Assembly: GCA_016763665.1 (NCBI GenBank)
Contig: JAESTI010000114.1
Location: 1-5,327, forward strand
Reading direction: 5' to 3'
Length of the DNA: 5,327 nucleotides
DNA from: Bacteroidia bacterium
Lineage (GTDB): Bacteria; Bacteroidota; Bacteroidia; Flavobacteriales; NORP286
The notes under the pieces were generated by a model. It did not search any database, was not told the DNA's origin, and saw nothing but the letters and a program-made list of their open reading frames with translations. Positions 1 through 5,327 of the stretch are shown piece after piece (position 1 is the first letter of the stretch; the number at the start of each line of letters is the position of its first letter). Position numbers and translations under genes: made by a program.

Positions 1-528
1 AAGATGAAACTTCGGTCGCATATCAATAGCAGAAGACAAGTACTCATCACCTTCTAAAATAATTAGTGGAGCCTCATCCGTCAATTTAACCATTGTATCA
101 AAACCTTCTAATTGCGAACCAACCAGATAATCAAAGTCCCGATCTAAACTCTTTAACACATGCATGATCATTGCAGTAATTGAAGTTTTCCCATGACTAC
201 CTCCTATTACGACTCGTTTTTTATTCCTGGATTGCTCATAAACATATTCCGGAAAGGAGTAAACGGTGATTCCCAATTTCTGAGCTTTTTTCAATTCAGG
301 ATTGTCCTTTCGAGCATGCATTCCAAGTATTACTGCATCAAGGTCAGAAGTAATATTGTCTTCATCCCAACCGATTTTTTTGGGTAAAATACCATGTAGC
401 TCTAATCTGCTTTTAGCCGGTTCAAATATTTCGTCATCAGAACCAGTAACTTCATAGCCCTTGTTCTTTAAACAAATAGCCATATTGTGCATTACAGCTC
501 CACCGGTAGCTATTAAGTGTATTTTCAT
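1..528 (-). CDS. mpl: Mpl-type Mur ligase (UDP-N-acetylmuramate:murein tripeptide ligase), N-terminal part
   Basis: The frame starts with ATG at 528 and runs off the left edge, giving 176 residues. The protein begins MKIHLIATGGAVMHNMAICL, a Rossmann-like Mur ligase N-terminal domain, followed by VTGSDDEIFEP (residues 27-37), where these ligases contact the UDP-sugar. The ATP-binding loop GGSHGKTS lies at residues 109-116, and LEGDEY at 158-163 matches the acidic metal/ATP site of the central domain. The GSDDEIFEP and EGDEYLSSAIDMRPKF wording fits the Mpl branch better than MurC. Mpl proteins join UDP-MurNAc to the recycled tripeptide L-Ala-gamma-D-Glu-meso-DAP in the cytoplasm, using ATP. Family members are roughly 450 residues, so about 60% lies outside the window. 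Bacteroidetes copies are often labelled 'peptidoglycan synthetase' or MurC-like. The Mur ligase family is certain; the Mpl subfamily is likely. The gene is divergent from rocD. Confidence 0.88.
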   Translation of the reverse strand, partial: MKIHLIATGGAVMHNMAICLKNKGYEVTGSDDEIFEPAKSRLELHGILPKKIGWDEDNITSDLDAVILGMHARKDNPELKKAQKLGITVYSFPEYVYEQSRNKKRVVIGGSHGKTSITAMIMHVLKSLDRDFDYLVGSQLEGFDTMVKLTDEAPLIILEGDEYLSSAIDMRPKFHL

Positions 529-537
529 AATGATGTG

Positions 538-694
538 ATACTAATTATAAATACCAATATGCGAATTGTACTAATGATACCAATATTATACTAATATACG
601 AATGGCTTTAATGCTTTTTTCAAGAGCAAAGTAATACATTCATTAGTATATTTGCAGCATGATTAGTATCATTCGCATGAATTAGTATGTTCGC
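538..694. repeat. Two-armed array of 8-base ATACNAAT-type units
   Basis: The divergent gap between the Mur ligase gene and rocD is packed with one short word in two orientations. The left arm has ATACTAAT at 538, ATACCAAT at 551, ATGCGAAT at 559, GTACTAAT at 568, ATACCAAT at 577, ATACTAAT at 588 and ATACGAAT at 596. After a centre without units (about 604-641), the right arm carries the reverse complement: ATTAGTAT at 642, 662 and 681, and ATTCGCAT at 671. The arms therefore form an imperfect inverted repeat, best between about 551-575 and 662-688. Similar short AT-rich words occur at 4553-4592. There is no coding frame or transposase. Function is unknown; it could be a degenerate palindromic intergenic element or a protein-binding array. 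Confidence 0.7.
647..654 (+). promoter_or_regulatory. Candidate -7 promoter box for rocD
   Basis: TATATTTG at 647-654 matches all fixed positions of the Bacteroidetes -7 element TAnnTTTG. Transcription would begin near 660, giving a leader of about 50 bases before the ATG at 713. No clear TTG is seen at the expected -33 distance. The box starts inside a repeat unit (ATTAGTAT, 642-649). The same TATATTTGCA string recurs in front of rplS. Confidence 0.5.
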
Positions 695-712
695 AACAAA
701 GTTTTTCGACAC

Positions 713-1948
713 ATGGAAATCACAGAAATGACCGACAAATCAACAACTGAAGCAGCAATTCAGTTAGAGAACCAATACGGAGCACATAATTATCATCCAC
801 TACCGGTAGTATTGGAAAAAGGAGAAGGTGTGTACGTTTGGGATGTAGAAGGAAAACGGTACTTTGATTTTTTATCTGCATATTCTGCATTAAACCAAGG
901 CCATTCTCATCCAAGAATAATCGATGCATTAATTGAACAATCCAAGCAACTGACGTTAACATCCAGAGCTTTTCACAATAATGTATTAGGAGAATATGAG
1001 AAGTATATGTCTGAATATTTTGGGTTTGACAAAATACTTCCAATGAACACAGGAGTTGAAGGAGTAGAAACAGGCATTAAACTCTGCAGAAAGTGGGGAT
1101 ATAAGAAAAAAGGAATAGCTGAGAATCAGGCAAAAATAATTGTTTGCGAAAACAATTTTCATGGAAGAACCTTGGGAGTTATCTCCGCATCAACCGATCC
1201 TGATGCAAGAAATGATTTTGGACCATACTTACCTGGGTTTGTTACAATACCTTACAATGACCTGGGAGCTTTAGAAGCGATGTTGAAATCGGAAAACGTT
1301 GCTGGATTTTTGGTGGAGCCCATTCAAGGTGAGGCTGGAGTTTTTGTTCCTGATGAAGGGTATCTCGCGAAAGCAAGGGAATTATGTAAGGAGGCAAATG
1401 TTCTTTTCATTGCTGATGAAGTTCAAACGGGTATAGCCAGAACAGGTCAACTTTTGGCATGTGATCATGAAAGTGTTCGCCCTGATATTTTGATCTTAGG
1501 AAAAGCATTATCGGGAGGAACATATCCTGTATCAGCGGTTATGGCTGATGATGAAATTATGCTTTGTATTCAACCCAACGAACATGGCTCAACATTTGGA
1601 GGCAATCCGGTTGCCTGCAAAGTTGCAATAGCAGCCCTGGAGGTAGTAAGAGATGAGGGGTTAGCTGAGAACGCTGAAAAAACAGGAAAGATATTAAGAG
1701 AAAGACTATCCAACATTAATTCTGCTCTCATCACTATAGTGAGAGGAAAAGGATTACTTAATGCCATCGTTGTAAAGGAAGATGCTTCAATCGAAGCATG
1801 GGATATTTGTTTAAAATTAAAGGAAAATGGCTTGTTAGCGAAACCAACTCATGGACATATTATTCGCTTTGCACCACCATTGATCATTACAGAGGACCAA
1901 ATTCATGAGTGCTGCGATACTATTGAAAAGGTTTTCAGCGAATTGTGA
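713..1948 (+). CDS. rocD: Ornithine aminotransferase (ornithine--oxo-acid transaminase)
   Basis: A 411-residue class III, PLP-dependent aminotransferase that converts L-ornithine and 2-oxoglutarate to glutamate-5-semialdehyde and glutamate, linking arginine/ornithine to proline and glutamate in the cytosol. Visible features: [13 protein letters not shown] (55-67), [17 protein letters not shown] (160-176), VEPIQGEAG (201-209), [14 protein letters not shown] (233-246) with PLP-nitrogen Asp235, LGKALSGG (262-269) with Schiff-base Lys264, STFGGNP (293-299) and [10 protein letters not shown] (381-390). Known human OAT residues Tyr55, Tyr85, Arg180, Glu235, Asp263, Lys292 and Thr322 all correspond at a constant offset of 28 (Tyr27, Tyr57, Arg152, Glu207, Asp235, Lys264, Thr294). 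The core is thus nearly collinear with the mitochondrial enzyme minus its transit peptide, which separates it from acetylornithine or GABA aminotransferases. ATG 713 gives full length; ATG 728 (Met6) is possible, and neither has a clear ribosome binding site. The gene appears monocistronic. Confidence 0.96.
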   Translation: MEITEMTDKSTTEAAIQLENQYGAHNYHPLPVVLEKGEGVYVWDVEGKRYFDFLSAYSALNQGHSHPRIIDALIEQSKQLTLTSRAFHNNVLGEYEKYMSEYFGFDKILPMNTGVEGVETGIKLCRKWGYKKKGIAENQAKIIVCENNFHGRTLGVISASTDPDARNDFGPYLPGFVTIPYNDLGALEAMLKSENVAGFLVEPIQGEAGVFVPDEGYLAKARELCKEANVLFIADEVQTGIARTGQLLACDHESVRPDILILGKALSGGTYPVSAVMADDEIMLCIQPNEHGSTFGGNPVACKVAIAALEVVRDEGLAENAEKTGKILRERLSNINSALITIVRGKGLLNAIVVKEDASIEAWDICLKLKENGLLAKPTHGHIIRFAPPLIITEDQIHECCDTIEKVFSEL

Positions 1949-1975
1949 TGGTCTAGACTTCGACTCCGCTACCAT
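1948..1975 (+). repeat. Short hairpin and GACTTCGACTCCGCT fragment after rocD
   Basis: ATGGT (1948-1952) pairs with ACCAT (1971-1975), and AG (1955-1956) can pair with CT (1969-1970) after a two-base bulge. The hairpin begins on the last base of the rocD stop codon. It lacks a proper T-run afterwards (only ATTTTG), so as a terminator it would be weak. Bases 1956-1970 read GACTTCGACTCCGCT, which resembles a GC-richer intergenic repeat word I recall from other Bacteroidetes genomes; that link is from memory and unchecked. Confidence 0.35.
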
Positions 1976-2055
1976 TGACGTATTTTGACAAATTGCTGCA
2001 TATCAAATAATTAGCCATTAATGATAATTTTGTTCGTAGTATGAGGTTTTTTACA

Positions 2056-2126
2056 TCCCCCTTTCCTCCACTACAGGCAACCGCACTCCCCCTTCTCTCT
2101 CCCACAACCCAACGCTGCAAGGGGGA
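2056..2126. repeat. GC-rich inverted-repeat patch in the convergent gap
   Basis: The 286-base gap between the ends of rocD and ychF has no gene. Its centre is about 63% G+C, far above its surroundings, and very C-rich on the plus strand. TCCCCCTT occurs twice (2056-2063 and 2087-2094), and its exact reverse complement AAGGGGGA lies at 2119-2126, so either copy could form an 8-bp stem with it (loops of 55 or 24 bases). No T-run follows at once, so it is not a classical terminator. It could be a remnant of a palindromic intergenic repeat or a structured RNA; I cannot tell which. The remaining gap is plain AT-rich DNA. Confidence 0.5.
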
Positions 2127-2230
2127 CTCTATAACTACTTTATGATAATGTCATGCTTTTTATGAAATAAATTACTCCTCAGCCTGATTAACAGTTCATA
2201 AGTTTGACAAAAAAAGGATAGTAATAATCT

Positions 2231-2248
2231 GTTTCTAAACATTGAAAC
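2231..2248 (-). terminator. Weak hairpin at the end of ychF
   Basis: GTTTC (2231-2235) and GAAAC (2244-2248) are inverted around the ychF stop codon, extendable to 7 bp with one G-T pair. On the minus strand the only T-run (seven Ts, about 2210-2216) begins some 13 bases beyond the stem. This spacing is poor for an intrinsic terminator, so the call is tentative. No better terminator for ychF is visible. Confidence 0.2.
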
Positions 2249-3332
2249 GGAAGTGAACAACATCTCCGTCTTCCATTACATATTCCTTACCTTCCATAGC
2301 AAGTTTTCCTGCCTCTTTGCAAGCCAGTTCAGATCCTAATGACTCATAATCTTTAAACTTAATGATCTCTGCTTTGATAAACCCTTTTTCAAAATCAGTA
2401 TGAATAACGCCTGCAGCTTGAGGTGCTTTTGATCCTCTGCGAATAGTCCATGCTCTAACTTCTTTTTCACCGGCAGTAAAAAAGGTCTCTAATGTTAATA
2501 GTCGATATGATGCTTTGATCAGTCTATCCAATCCGGACTGTTCCAGTCCCAGATCATCCAAAAATGCTTTCTTATCCTCTGAATTATCTAATTCTGCAAT
2601 ATCCGCTTCAATAGCTGCAGAAACGATCAACAAATCTGCATCTTCTCCTTGAATTGCTTGCCTCAGTTTTTCTACATATTCGTTTCCGTCTGTTGCTGAA
2701 GCTTCATCAACATTAGCGACATAAAGAGTTGGCTTATTGGTTAGAAAGAACAGATTCGTATAAAGTTCTTTATCTTCTTTACTCAAGTTTATTGTTCTTA
2801 TTGATTTTCCTTGCTCTAAATGTTCTCTGCAAGCAATTAAAACATCGTGAGTCTTTTTCGTTTCTTTATCTCCCGATTTGGCTATTTTCTCAGCTGTCCT
2901 AATTTTCTTTTCCACAGTCTCGAGATCTTTTAACTGAAGTTCGCTGTCAATAATTTCCTTATCCCGAACAGGATCAATACTGCCATCAACATGAACAACA
3001 TTGGCATCATCAAAACACCTGACAACATGTATTATAGCATCAGTTTCCCGAATATTCCCCAAGAATTGATTTCCCAAGCCTTCTCCTTTGCTTGCCCCCT
3101 TTACCAAGCCGGCTATATCAACTATCTCAATGGTGTTGGGTACTAATTTTTCAGGTTTAACCAGATTTTGGAGCACAGTCAGTCTTTCATCGGGAACTGT
3201 TATCATTCCCACATTGGGTTCAATTGTGCAAAAAGGAAAGTTAGCAGCTTGTGCTTTTGCGTTGGTCAATGAATTAAACAGAGTTGATTTACCTACATTC
3301 GGCAATCCTACAATTCCACATTTTAGTGACAT
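2235..3332 (-). CDS. ychF: Ribosome-binding ATPase YchF (OLA1 family)
   Basis: A 365-residue Obg-related P-loop ATPase of the near-universal YchF/OLA1 family (about 363 residues in E. coli), cytosolic and ribosome-associated. The G domain shows the P-loop GLPNVGKST (9-17), the G3 motif DIAG (72-75) followed by LVKGASKGEGLGNQFL, and NVDE (207-210) in place of the usual NKxD; that change underlies the family's preference for ATP over GTP. His114, needed for ATPase activity in E. coli YchF, and Cys35, linked there to redox sensitivity, are at the same positions here. A charged helical region (about 128-199) fits the coiled-coil insertion. The C-terminal TGS domain begins near 281, with RAWTIRRGSKAPQAAGVIH at 293-311. 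The ATG at 3332 gives the family-typical start MSLKCGIVGLPNVGKS. No Shine-Dalgarno sequence is evident. It lies 69 bases downstream of the AI-2E family gene on the same strand and may be co-transcribed with it. Confidence 0.97.
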   Translation of the reverse strand: MSLKCGIVGLPNVGKSTLFNSLTNAKAQAANFPFCTIEPNVGMITVPDERLTVLQNLVKPEKLVPNTIEIVDIAGLVKGASKGEGLGNQFLGNIRETDAIIHVVRCFDDANVVHVDGSIDPVRDKEIIDSELQLKDLETVEKKIRTAEKIAKSGDKETKKTHDVLIACREHLEQGKSIRTINLSKEDKELYTNLFFLTNKPTLYVANVDEASATDGNEYVEKLRQAIQGEDADLLIVSAAIEADIAELDNSEDKKAFLDDLGLEQSGLDRLIKASYRLLTLETFFTAGEKEVRAWTIRRGSKAPQAAGVIHTDFEKGFIKAEIIKFKDYESLGSELACKEAGKLAMEGKEYVMEDGDVVHFRFNV

Positions 3333-3342
3333 ACTTTTTTAT

Positions 3343-3375
3343 TAACGATTTACAATTTTAAATTTACGATTTTAC
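3343..3375. repeat. Short ACGATTTAC-type direct repeat
   Basis: Between the AI-2E family gene and ychF, TAACGATTTAC (3343-3353) is repeated imperfectly as TTTACGATTTTAC (3363-3375). Such AT-rich, loosely repeated words seem common in Bacteroidetes intergenic DNA. The repeat would lie in the leader of ychF. On the minus strand TAAATTTA within it is a one-mismatch fit to TAnnTTTG, too weak to call a promoter. Confidence 0.35.
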
Positions 3376-3401
3376 TGCTCAACCTATTGGTTGTGACTTG
3401 C

Positions 3402-4508
3402 TTAGACGTCTTTAGTGAGTTTTTGGACGATCTTATAGCTATTAAAAAATTCCTTAGCCGTAACTCTCATTATTGTATAAGCTGGTATCGCAATGAACAT
3501 TCCTACTGCCCCACCTAATTTTGCTCCTACTAAAACCACCAGGAATATTTCCAATGGATGGGCAAATACACTTCTTGCAAAAATAATGGGTTGAAAGATC
3601 AAATTGTCTAACAATTGAATGATTGCAAAGACGAGTAATATTTTGGTTACTTCCATGTATATGGAACTTGTTGCAATTACATCTAAATTTGTTGTGACAC
3701 CAACTACAACCCCAAATACTATTCCCAATAAGGGGCCTAAATATGGGATCACATTGATCAGTCCTGCAAAAACTCCTATCACTAAAGCATTCTGAAAGCC
3801 TAAAATAGAAATACCTATGGTTATCAAAATCGTCATTAAAGTTGACTGGGCAAGCACACCAATAAAATACCTTGAAAGCAAATATTCAATTCTATCAAAA
3901 GAACTATTTATTTCCTGGTACTGGTCATCCGGAAAAAAATCGATAACAGTTTTCTTAAATAAATGCTCCTCACGAAGCATAAAGAATGTCATAAAAAAGA
4001 TCGCAAAAATAGCGAATAGCACATCTCCTGTTACTGCAACAATAGAATTAAGGATCTTTGGAATATTAGCTACACTCAAAACAGAAGCTATTCTTTCCTT
4101 AATAGCATCCATTATAAAACCCTTATTCTGGGTTGTATATTGATTATCAACTAAAAAAATCTCGAGTTCATTAATTTGTTCACCAAAAGTCTTAACTACT
4201 CTGTCAGGGTTTATGGCCTGTAGTAATTCTACTTCTTTCAATAGAATGGGCATGAAAAGTGCGAATCCTGCAGCTAATACTCCAAATAAAATTCCAAACG
4301 ACATTATTGCTGCTAACCATCTTGGAATTGTTTTTCCTTTGATCTTAATTCTCAGAAATATATTAACAACAGGGTTTAATATATAGGATAAAACTGCCGC
4401 TACCAATAAATAGATCAGTACAGATAAAAAATACCAAGCTAAAAAGCCCAATGTTCCAACTATTAAAATAATCCAAAGTATGCGACTGTATGTAAAAGAA
4501 TTATTCAC
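3402..4508 (-). CDS. AI-2E family transporter (PerM/YdiK-like membrane protein)
   Basis: A 368-residue inner-membrane protein of the AI-2E transporter family (Pfam PF01594). Hydrophobic segments lie at about 10-30, 31-52, 66-90, 155-177, 215-237, 240-270, 288-308 and 319-347. The stretch between about 90 and 150 is polar and probably soluble. Family hallmarks include FAGLINVIPYLGP (247-259), LLDNLIFQP (299-307) and HPLEIFLVVLVGAKLGG (317-333) followed by IAIP (339-342). Members include the E. coli autoinducer-2 exporter TqsA and Na+/H+ antiporter-like proteins; the substrate cannot be inferred from sequence and the family name should not be read as function. The start is GTG (minus strand, 4508-4506): an in-frame stop lies just upstream and the next in-frame Met is residue 69, after two membrane segments. 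There is no clear ribosome binding site. It precedes ychF by 69 bases on the same strand and is divergent from rplS. Confidence 0.92.
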   Translation of the reverse strand: MNNSFTYSRILWIILIVGTLGFLAWYFLSVLIYLLVAAVLSYILNPVVNIFLRIKIKGKTIPRWLAAIMSFGILFGVLAAGFALFMPILLKEVELLQAINPDRVVKTFGEQINELEIFLVDNQYTTQNKGFIMDAIKERIASVLSVANIPKILNSIVAVTGDVLFAIFAIFFMTFFMLREEHLFKKTVIDFFPDDQYQEINSSFDRIEYLLSRYFIGVLAQSTLMTILITIGISILGFQNALVIGVFAGLINVIPYLGPLLGIVFGVVVGVTTNLDVIATSSIYMEVTKILLVFAIIQLLDNLIFQPIIFARSVFAHPLEIFLVVLVGAKLGGAVGMFIAIPAYTIMRVTAKEFFNSYKIVQKLTKDV

Positions 4509-4531
4509 TATTCTGTTAAAAATTTAACTGG

Positions 4532-4539
4532 CAAAGGTA
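4532..4539 (-). promoter_or_regulatory. Candidate -7 promoter box for the AI-2E family gene
   Basis: Read on the minus strand, this is TACCTTTG, a full match to TAnnTTTG. Transcription would start near 4525-4528, leaving a leader of under about 20 bases before the GTG at 4508. No TTG is seen at the -33 distance; that stretch is occupied by the repeat array at 4553-4592. Confidence 0.55.
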
Positions 4540-4552
4540 GTAAAATTGGTTG

Positions 4553-4592
4553 ATTCGTATATTCGTTATGCGTATATTCGTAAATACCATTG
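4553..4592. repeat. Second small array of ATTCGTAT-type units
   Basis: Four units follow closely: ATTCGTAT (4553-4560), ATTCGTTAT (4561-4569), ATGCGTAT (4568-4575, overlapping the last by two bases) and ATTCGTAA (4576-4583). ATACCATT (4585-4592) is one base from the ATACCAAT units of the first array. ATTCGTAT is the exact reverse complement of the ATACGAAT unit at 596-603, so both arrays belong to one repeat type. This one lies between the divergent promoters of the AI-2E family gene and rplS. Confidence 0.6.
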
Positions 4593-4642
4593 AATAGTTA
4601 TAACAAATTACTTTCCCTATATGGAAAAAGCAAATAAAGTGT

Positions 4643-4650
4643 TATATTTG
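4643..4650 (+). promoter_or_regulatory. Candidate -7 promoter box for rplS
   Basis: TATATTTG matches TAnnTTTG at every fixed position. Transcription would start near 4655, giving a short leader of about 20-25 bases. A -33 TTG is not obvious. The position close in front of a highly expressed ribosomal gene makes this the best supported promoter in the window. Confidence 0.6.
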
Positions 4651-4664
4651 CACCTCTTTTAACA

Positions 4665-4670
4665 AAAGGT
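4665..4670 (+). promoter_or_regulatory. Probable ribosome binding site of rplS
   Basis: AAAGGT ends seven bases before the ATG at 4678 and is the only reasonable Shine-Dalgarno-like sequence ahead of a gene in this window. Its AAAAG can pair with CTTTT just upstream (4656-4660, loop AAC), so a small hairpin could partly mask it. That pairing is A-T rich and weak. Confidence 0.4.
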
Positions 4671-4677
4671 TAAGATC

Positions 4678-5034
4678 ATGGGAAAAGAAGATTTGATTAA
4701 ATTAGTAGAATCCGAAACATTAGAGGGTAAAGAATTTCCTGAATTTCACTCTGGGGATACTATTGCTGTACACTACAAGATAAAGGAAGGAAACAAGGAG
4801 AGAGTTCAGATATTTCAAGGAATTGTTATCCAAAGAAAAGGAAACGGATCTAATCAAACATTTACTGTTAGAAAAATATCCAATAGTATTGGAGTAGAAA
4901 GGATTTTTCCATTATTTTCTCCAAACATTGATAAAATAGAAGTGAAAAGAAAAGGGAAAGTAAGAAGAGCTAGAATTTTCTATATGAGAGAGCTATCTGG
5001 CAAGAAAGCTAGAGTGAAAGAAAAAAGAGTTTAA
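4678..5034 (+). CDS. rplS: 50S ribosomal protein L19
   Basis: The 118-residue product is full length for bacterial L19 (about 115-120). Hallmarks in order: [14 protein letters not shown] (25-38), [13 protein letters not shown] (45-57), FTVRKIS (62-68), [11 protein letters not shown] (72-82), which covers the L19 signature, and the basic [14 protein letters not shown] (91-104). L19 sits on the 50S subunit at the interface with the 30S and helps form an intersubunit bridge. The C-terminal tail is lysine- and arginine-rich ([10 protein letters not shown]), as expected for rRNA binding. In many bacteria rplS ends the rpsP-rimM-trmD-rplS operon; here it stands alone, with its own promoter box and a terminator 17 bases after the stop codon. 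Confidence 0.98.
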   Translation: MGKEDLIKLVESETLEGKEFPEFHSGDTIAVHYKIKEGNKERVQIFQGIVIQRKGNGSNQTFTVRKISNSIGVERIFPLFSPNIDKIEVKRKGKVRRARIFYMRELSGKKARVKEKRV

Positions 5035-5051
5035 TTACTTCATTAAAAAAT

Positions 5052-5085
5052 AAAAAGCGTTTCGAATTTTCGGAGCGCTTTTTTT
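5052..5085. terminator. Bidirectional intrinsic terminator between rplS and the OmpA-domain gene
   Basis: AAAAAGCGTTTCG (5052-5064) pairs with CGGAGCGCTTTTT (5071-5083) around a six-base loop AATTTT, giving 13 bp including two G-T wobbles and five A-T pairs at the base. A run of seven Ts (5079-5085) follows on the plus strand, and the minus strand has its own T-rich tail (5045-5056). It can therefore end transcription from both convergent genes. The T-run overlaps the stop codon of the minus-strand gene (5084-5086). Confidence 0.9.
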
Positions 5086-5327
5086 ATTTATCAATAATTA
5101 CAAATTCTGTTCTGCGGTTTTCCATTCTTCCTTTCACCGTTTCATTAGACGCTACAGGTTTTGTTTCTCCAAAACCTTTATAGGTTAATCGTTTTTCATT
5201 GATTCCGTTCCTTACAAGTGCTTCCAGAACCGACCTTGCCCGATTTTCAGATAAGATCATATTAACTTCATCATCACCAATATCATCTGTGTGACCATGT
5301 ATGTCTATCCTGATTCTAGGATGAGAT
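5084..5327 (-). CDS. OmpA-family domain protein, C-terminal part
   Basis: Eighty residues plus a TAA stop; the 5' part lies beyond the right edge. The fragment is the second half of an OmpA-like peptidoglycan-binding domain (PF00691). It contains RIDIHGHTDDIGDDEVN (6-22), LSENRARSVLEALVRNGI (25-42), then LTYKGFGETKPVASN (47-61) and GRMENRRTEFVI (66-77). The Asp of HTD (residue 14 of the fragment) and the Arg of ENRAR (29) correspond to the pair that holds meso-DAP of the peptide stem in this family. The whole protein is probably an outer-membrane or lipid-anchored protein that tethers the envelope to the cell wall. Its N-terminal architecture (beta-barrel, TPR/PD40 repeats or lipoprotein) cannot be seen. 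The gene ends inside the shared terminator and faces rplS. Confidence 0.9.
   Translation of the reverse strand, partial: SHPRIRIDIHGHTDDIGDDEVNMILSENRARSVLEALVRNGINEKRLTYKGFGETKPVASNETVKGRMENRRTEFVIIDK

Noticed and set aside
193..387. A 64-codon open frame on the plus strand
   Set aside because: It lies antisense inside the Mur ligase gene, whose protein motifs are clear. Its product has no recognisable domain and no promoter or ribosome binding site.
581..588. Minus-strand TAATATTG as a promoter box for the Mur ligase gene
   Set aside because: It misses one fixed position of TAnnTTTG and is built from repeat-array words, so a chance match is likely.
538..694. CRISPR array or integron-like attachment array
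   Set aside because: Units are only 8 bases, are not separated by constant-length unique spacers, occur in both orientations, and no cas or integrase gene is present.
720..1043. A 107-codon open frame on the minus strand
   Set aside because: It is fully antisense to the 5' part of rocD, has low-complexity Leu/His-rich content and no family features.
1570..1767. A 65-codon open frame on the minus strand
   Set aside because: It is a shadow within rocD with no independent support.
2056..2126. Riboswitch or strong intrinsic terminator
   Set aside because: It lies downstream of both convergent genes, so it cannot act as a leader, and no T-run follows the stem on either strand.
3088..3345. An 85-codon open frame on the plus strand
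   Set aside because: It is antisense to the conserved P-loop end of ychF; its frame is kept open by that gene's codon bias.
3380..3393. Hairpin CAACC-TATT-GGTTG between the AI-2E family gene and ychF
   Set aside because: The stem is only 5 bp and neither strand has a T-run right after it, so it is not supported as a terminator.
3817..4143. A 108-codon open frame on the plus strand
   Set aside because: It is antisense to the central part of the AI-2E family gene and has the composition of a reverse-read membrane protein.
3402..4508. Quorum-sensing autoinducer-2 exporter
   Set aside because: The family name is historical. No luxS or other signalling gene is nearby, and members have varied roles, so no substrate is assigned.

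Overview
This window looks like ordinary chromosomal housekeeping DNA from a member of the Bacteroidota (Bacteroidetes). The evidence is AT-rich intergenic DNA, the absence of strong Shine-Dalgarno sequences before most genes, three exact matches to the Bacteroidetes -7 promoter element TAnnTTTG, and protein types typical of the phylum: an Mpl-like 'peptidoglycan synthetase', a eukaryote-like ornithine aminotransferase and an OmpA-family protein. I cannot name a genus.

Layout from left to right: (1) the N-terminal 176 residues of an Mpl-type Mur ligase on the minus strand, cut by the left edge; (2) a divergent intergenic region of 184 bases holding a two-armed array of 8-base repeats and a probable promoter; (3) ornithine aminotransferase (rocD) on the plus strand; (4) a tail-to-tail gap of 286 bases with a short hairpin and a GC-rich inverted-repeat patch; (5) the ribosome-associated ATPase YchF on the minus strand; (6) upstream of it on the same strand, an AI-2E/PerM-family membrane protein with a GTG start; (7) a second divergent gap of 169 bases with a smaller array of the same 8-base repeats between two promoters; (8) rplS (ribosomal protein L19) on the plus strand with its own promoter and a strong terminator; (9) the C-terminal 80 residues of an OmpA-domain protein on the minus strand, convergent with rplS and sharing its terminator.

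The genes do not form one pathway. Mpl recycles murein tripeptide, the OmpA domain probably binds peptidoglycan, rocD links ornithine to glutamate and proline metabolism, and YchF and L19 belong to translation. Only the AI-2E protein and YchF could be one transcription unit (69-base gap). No tRNA, rRNA, CRISPR array, insertion sequence, prophage or defence system is visible. The most notable signals are intergenic: related ATACNAAT-type repeat arrays in both divergent promoter regions, one of which contains a candidate promoter box, and a GC-rich element in the convergent gap. I see no convincing new biological system here.
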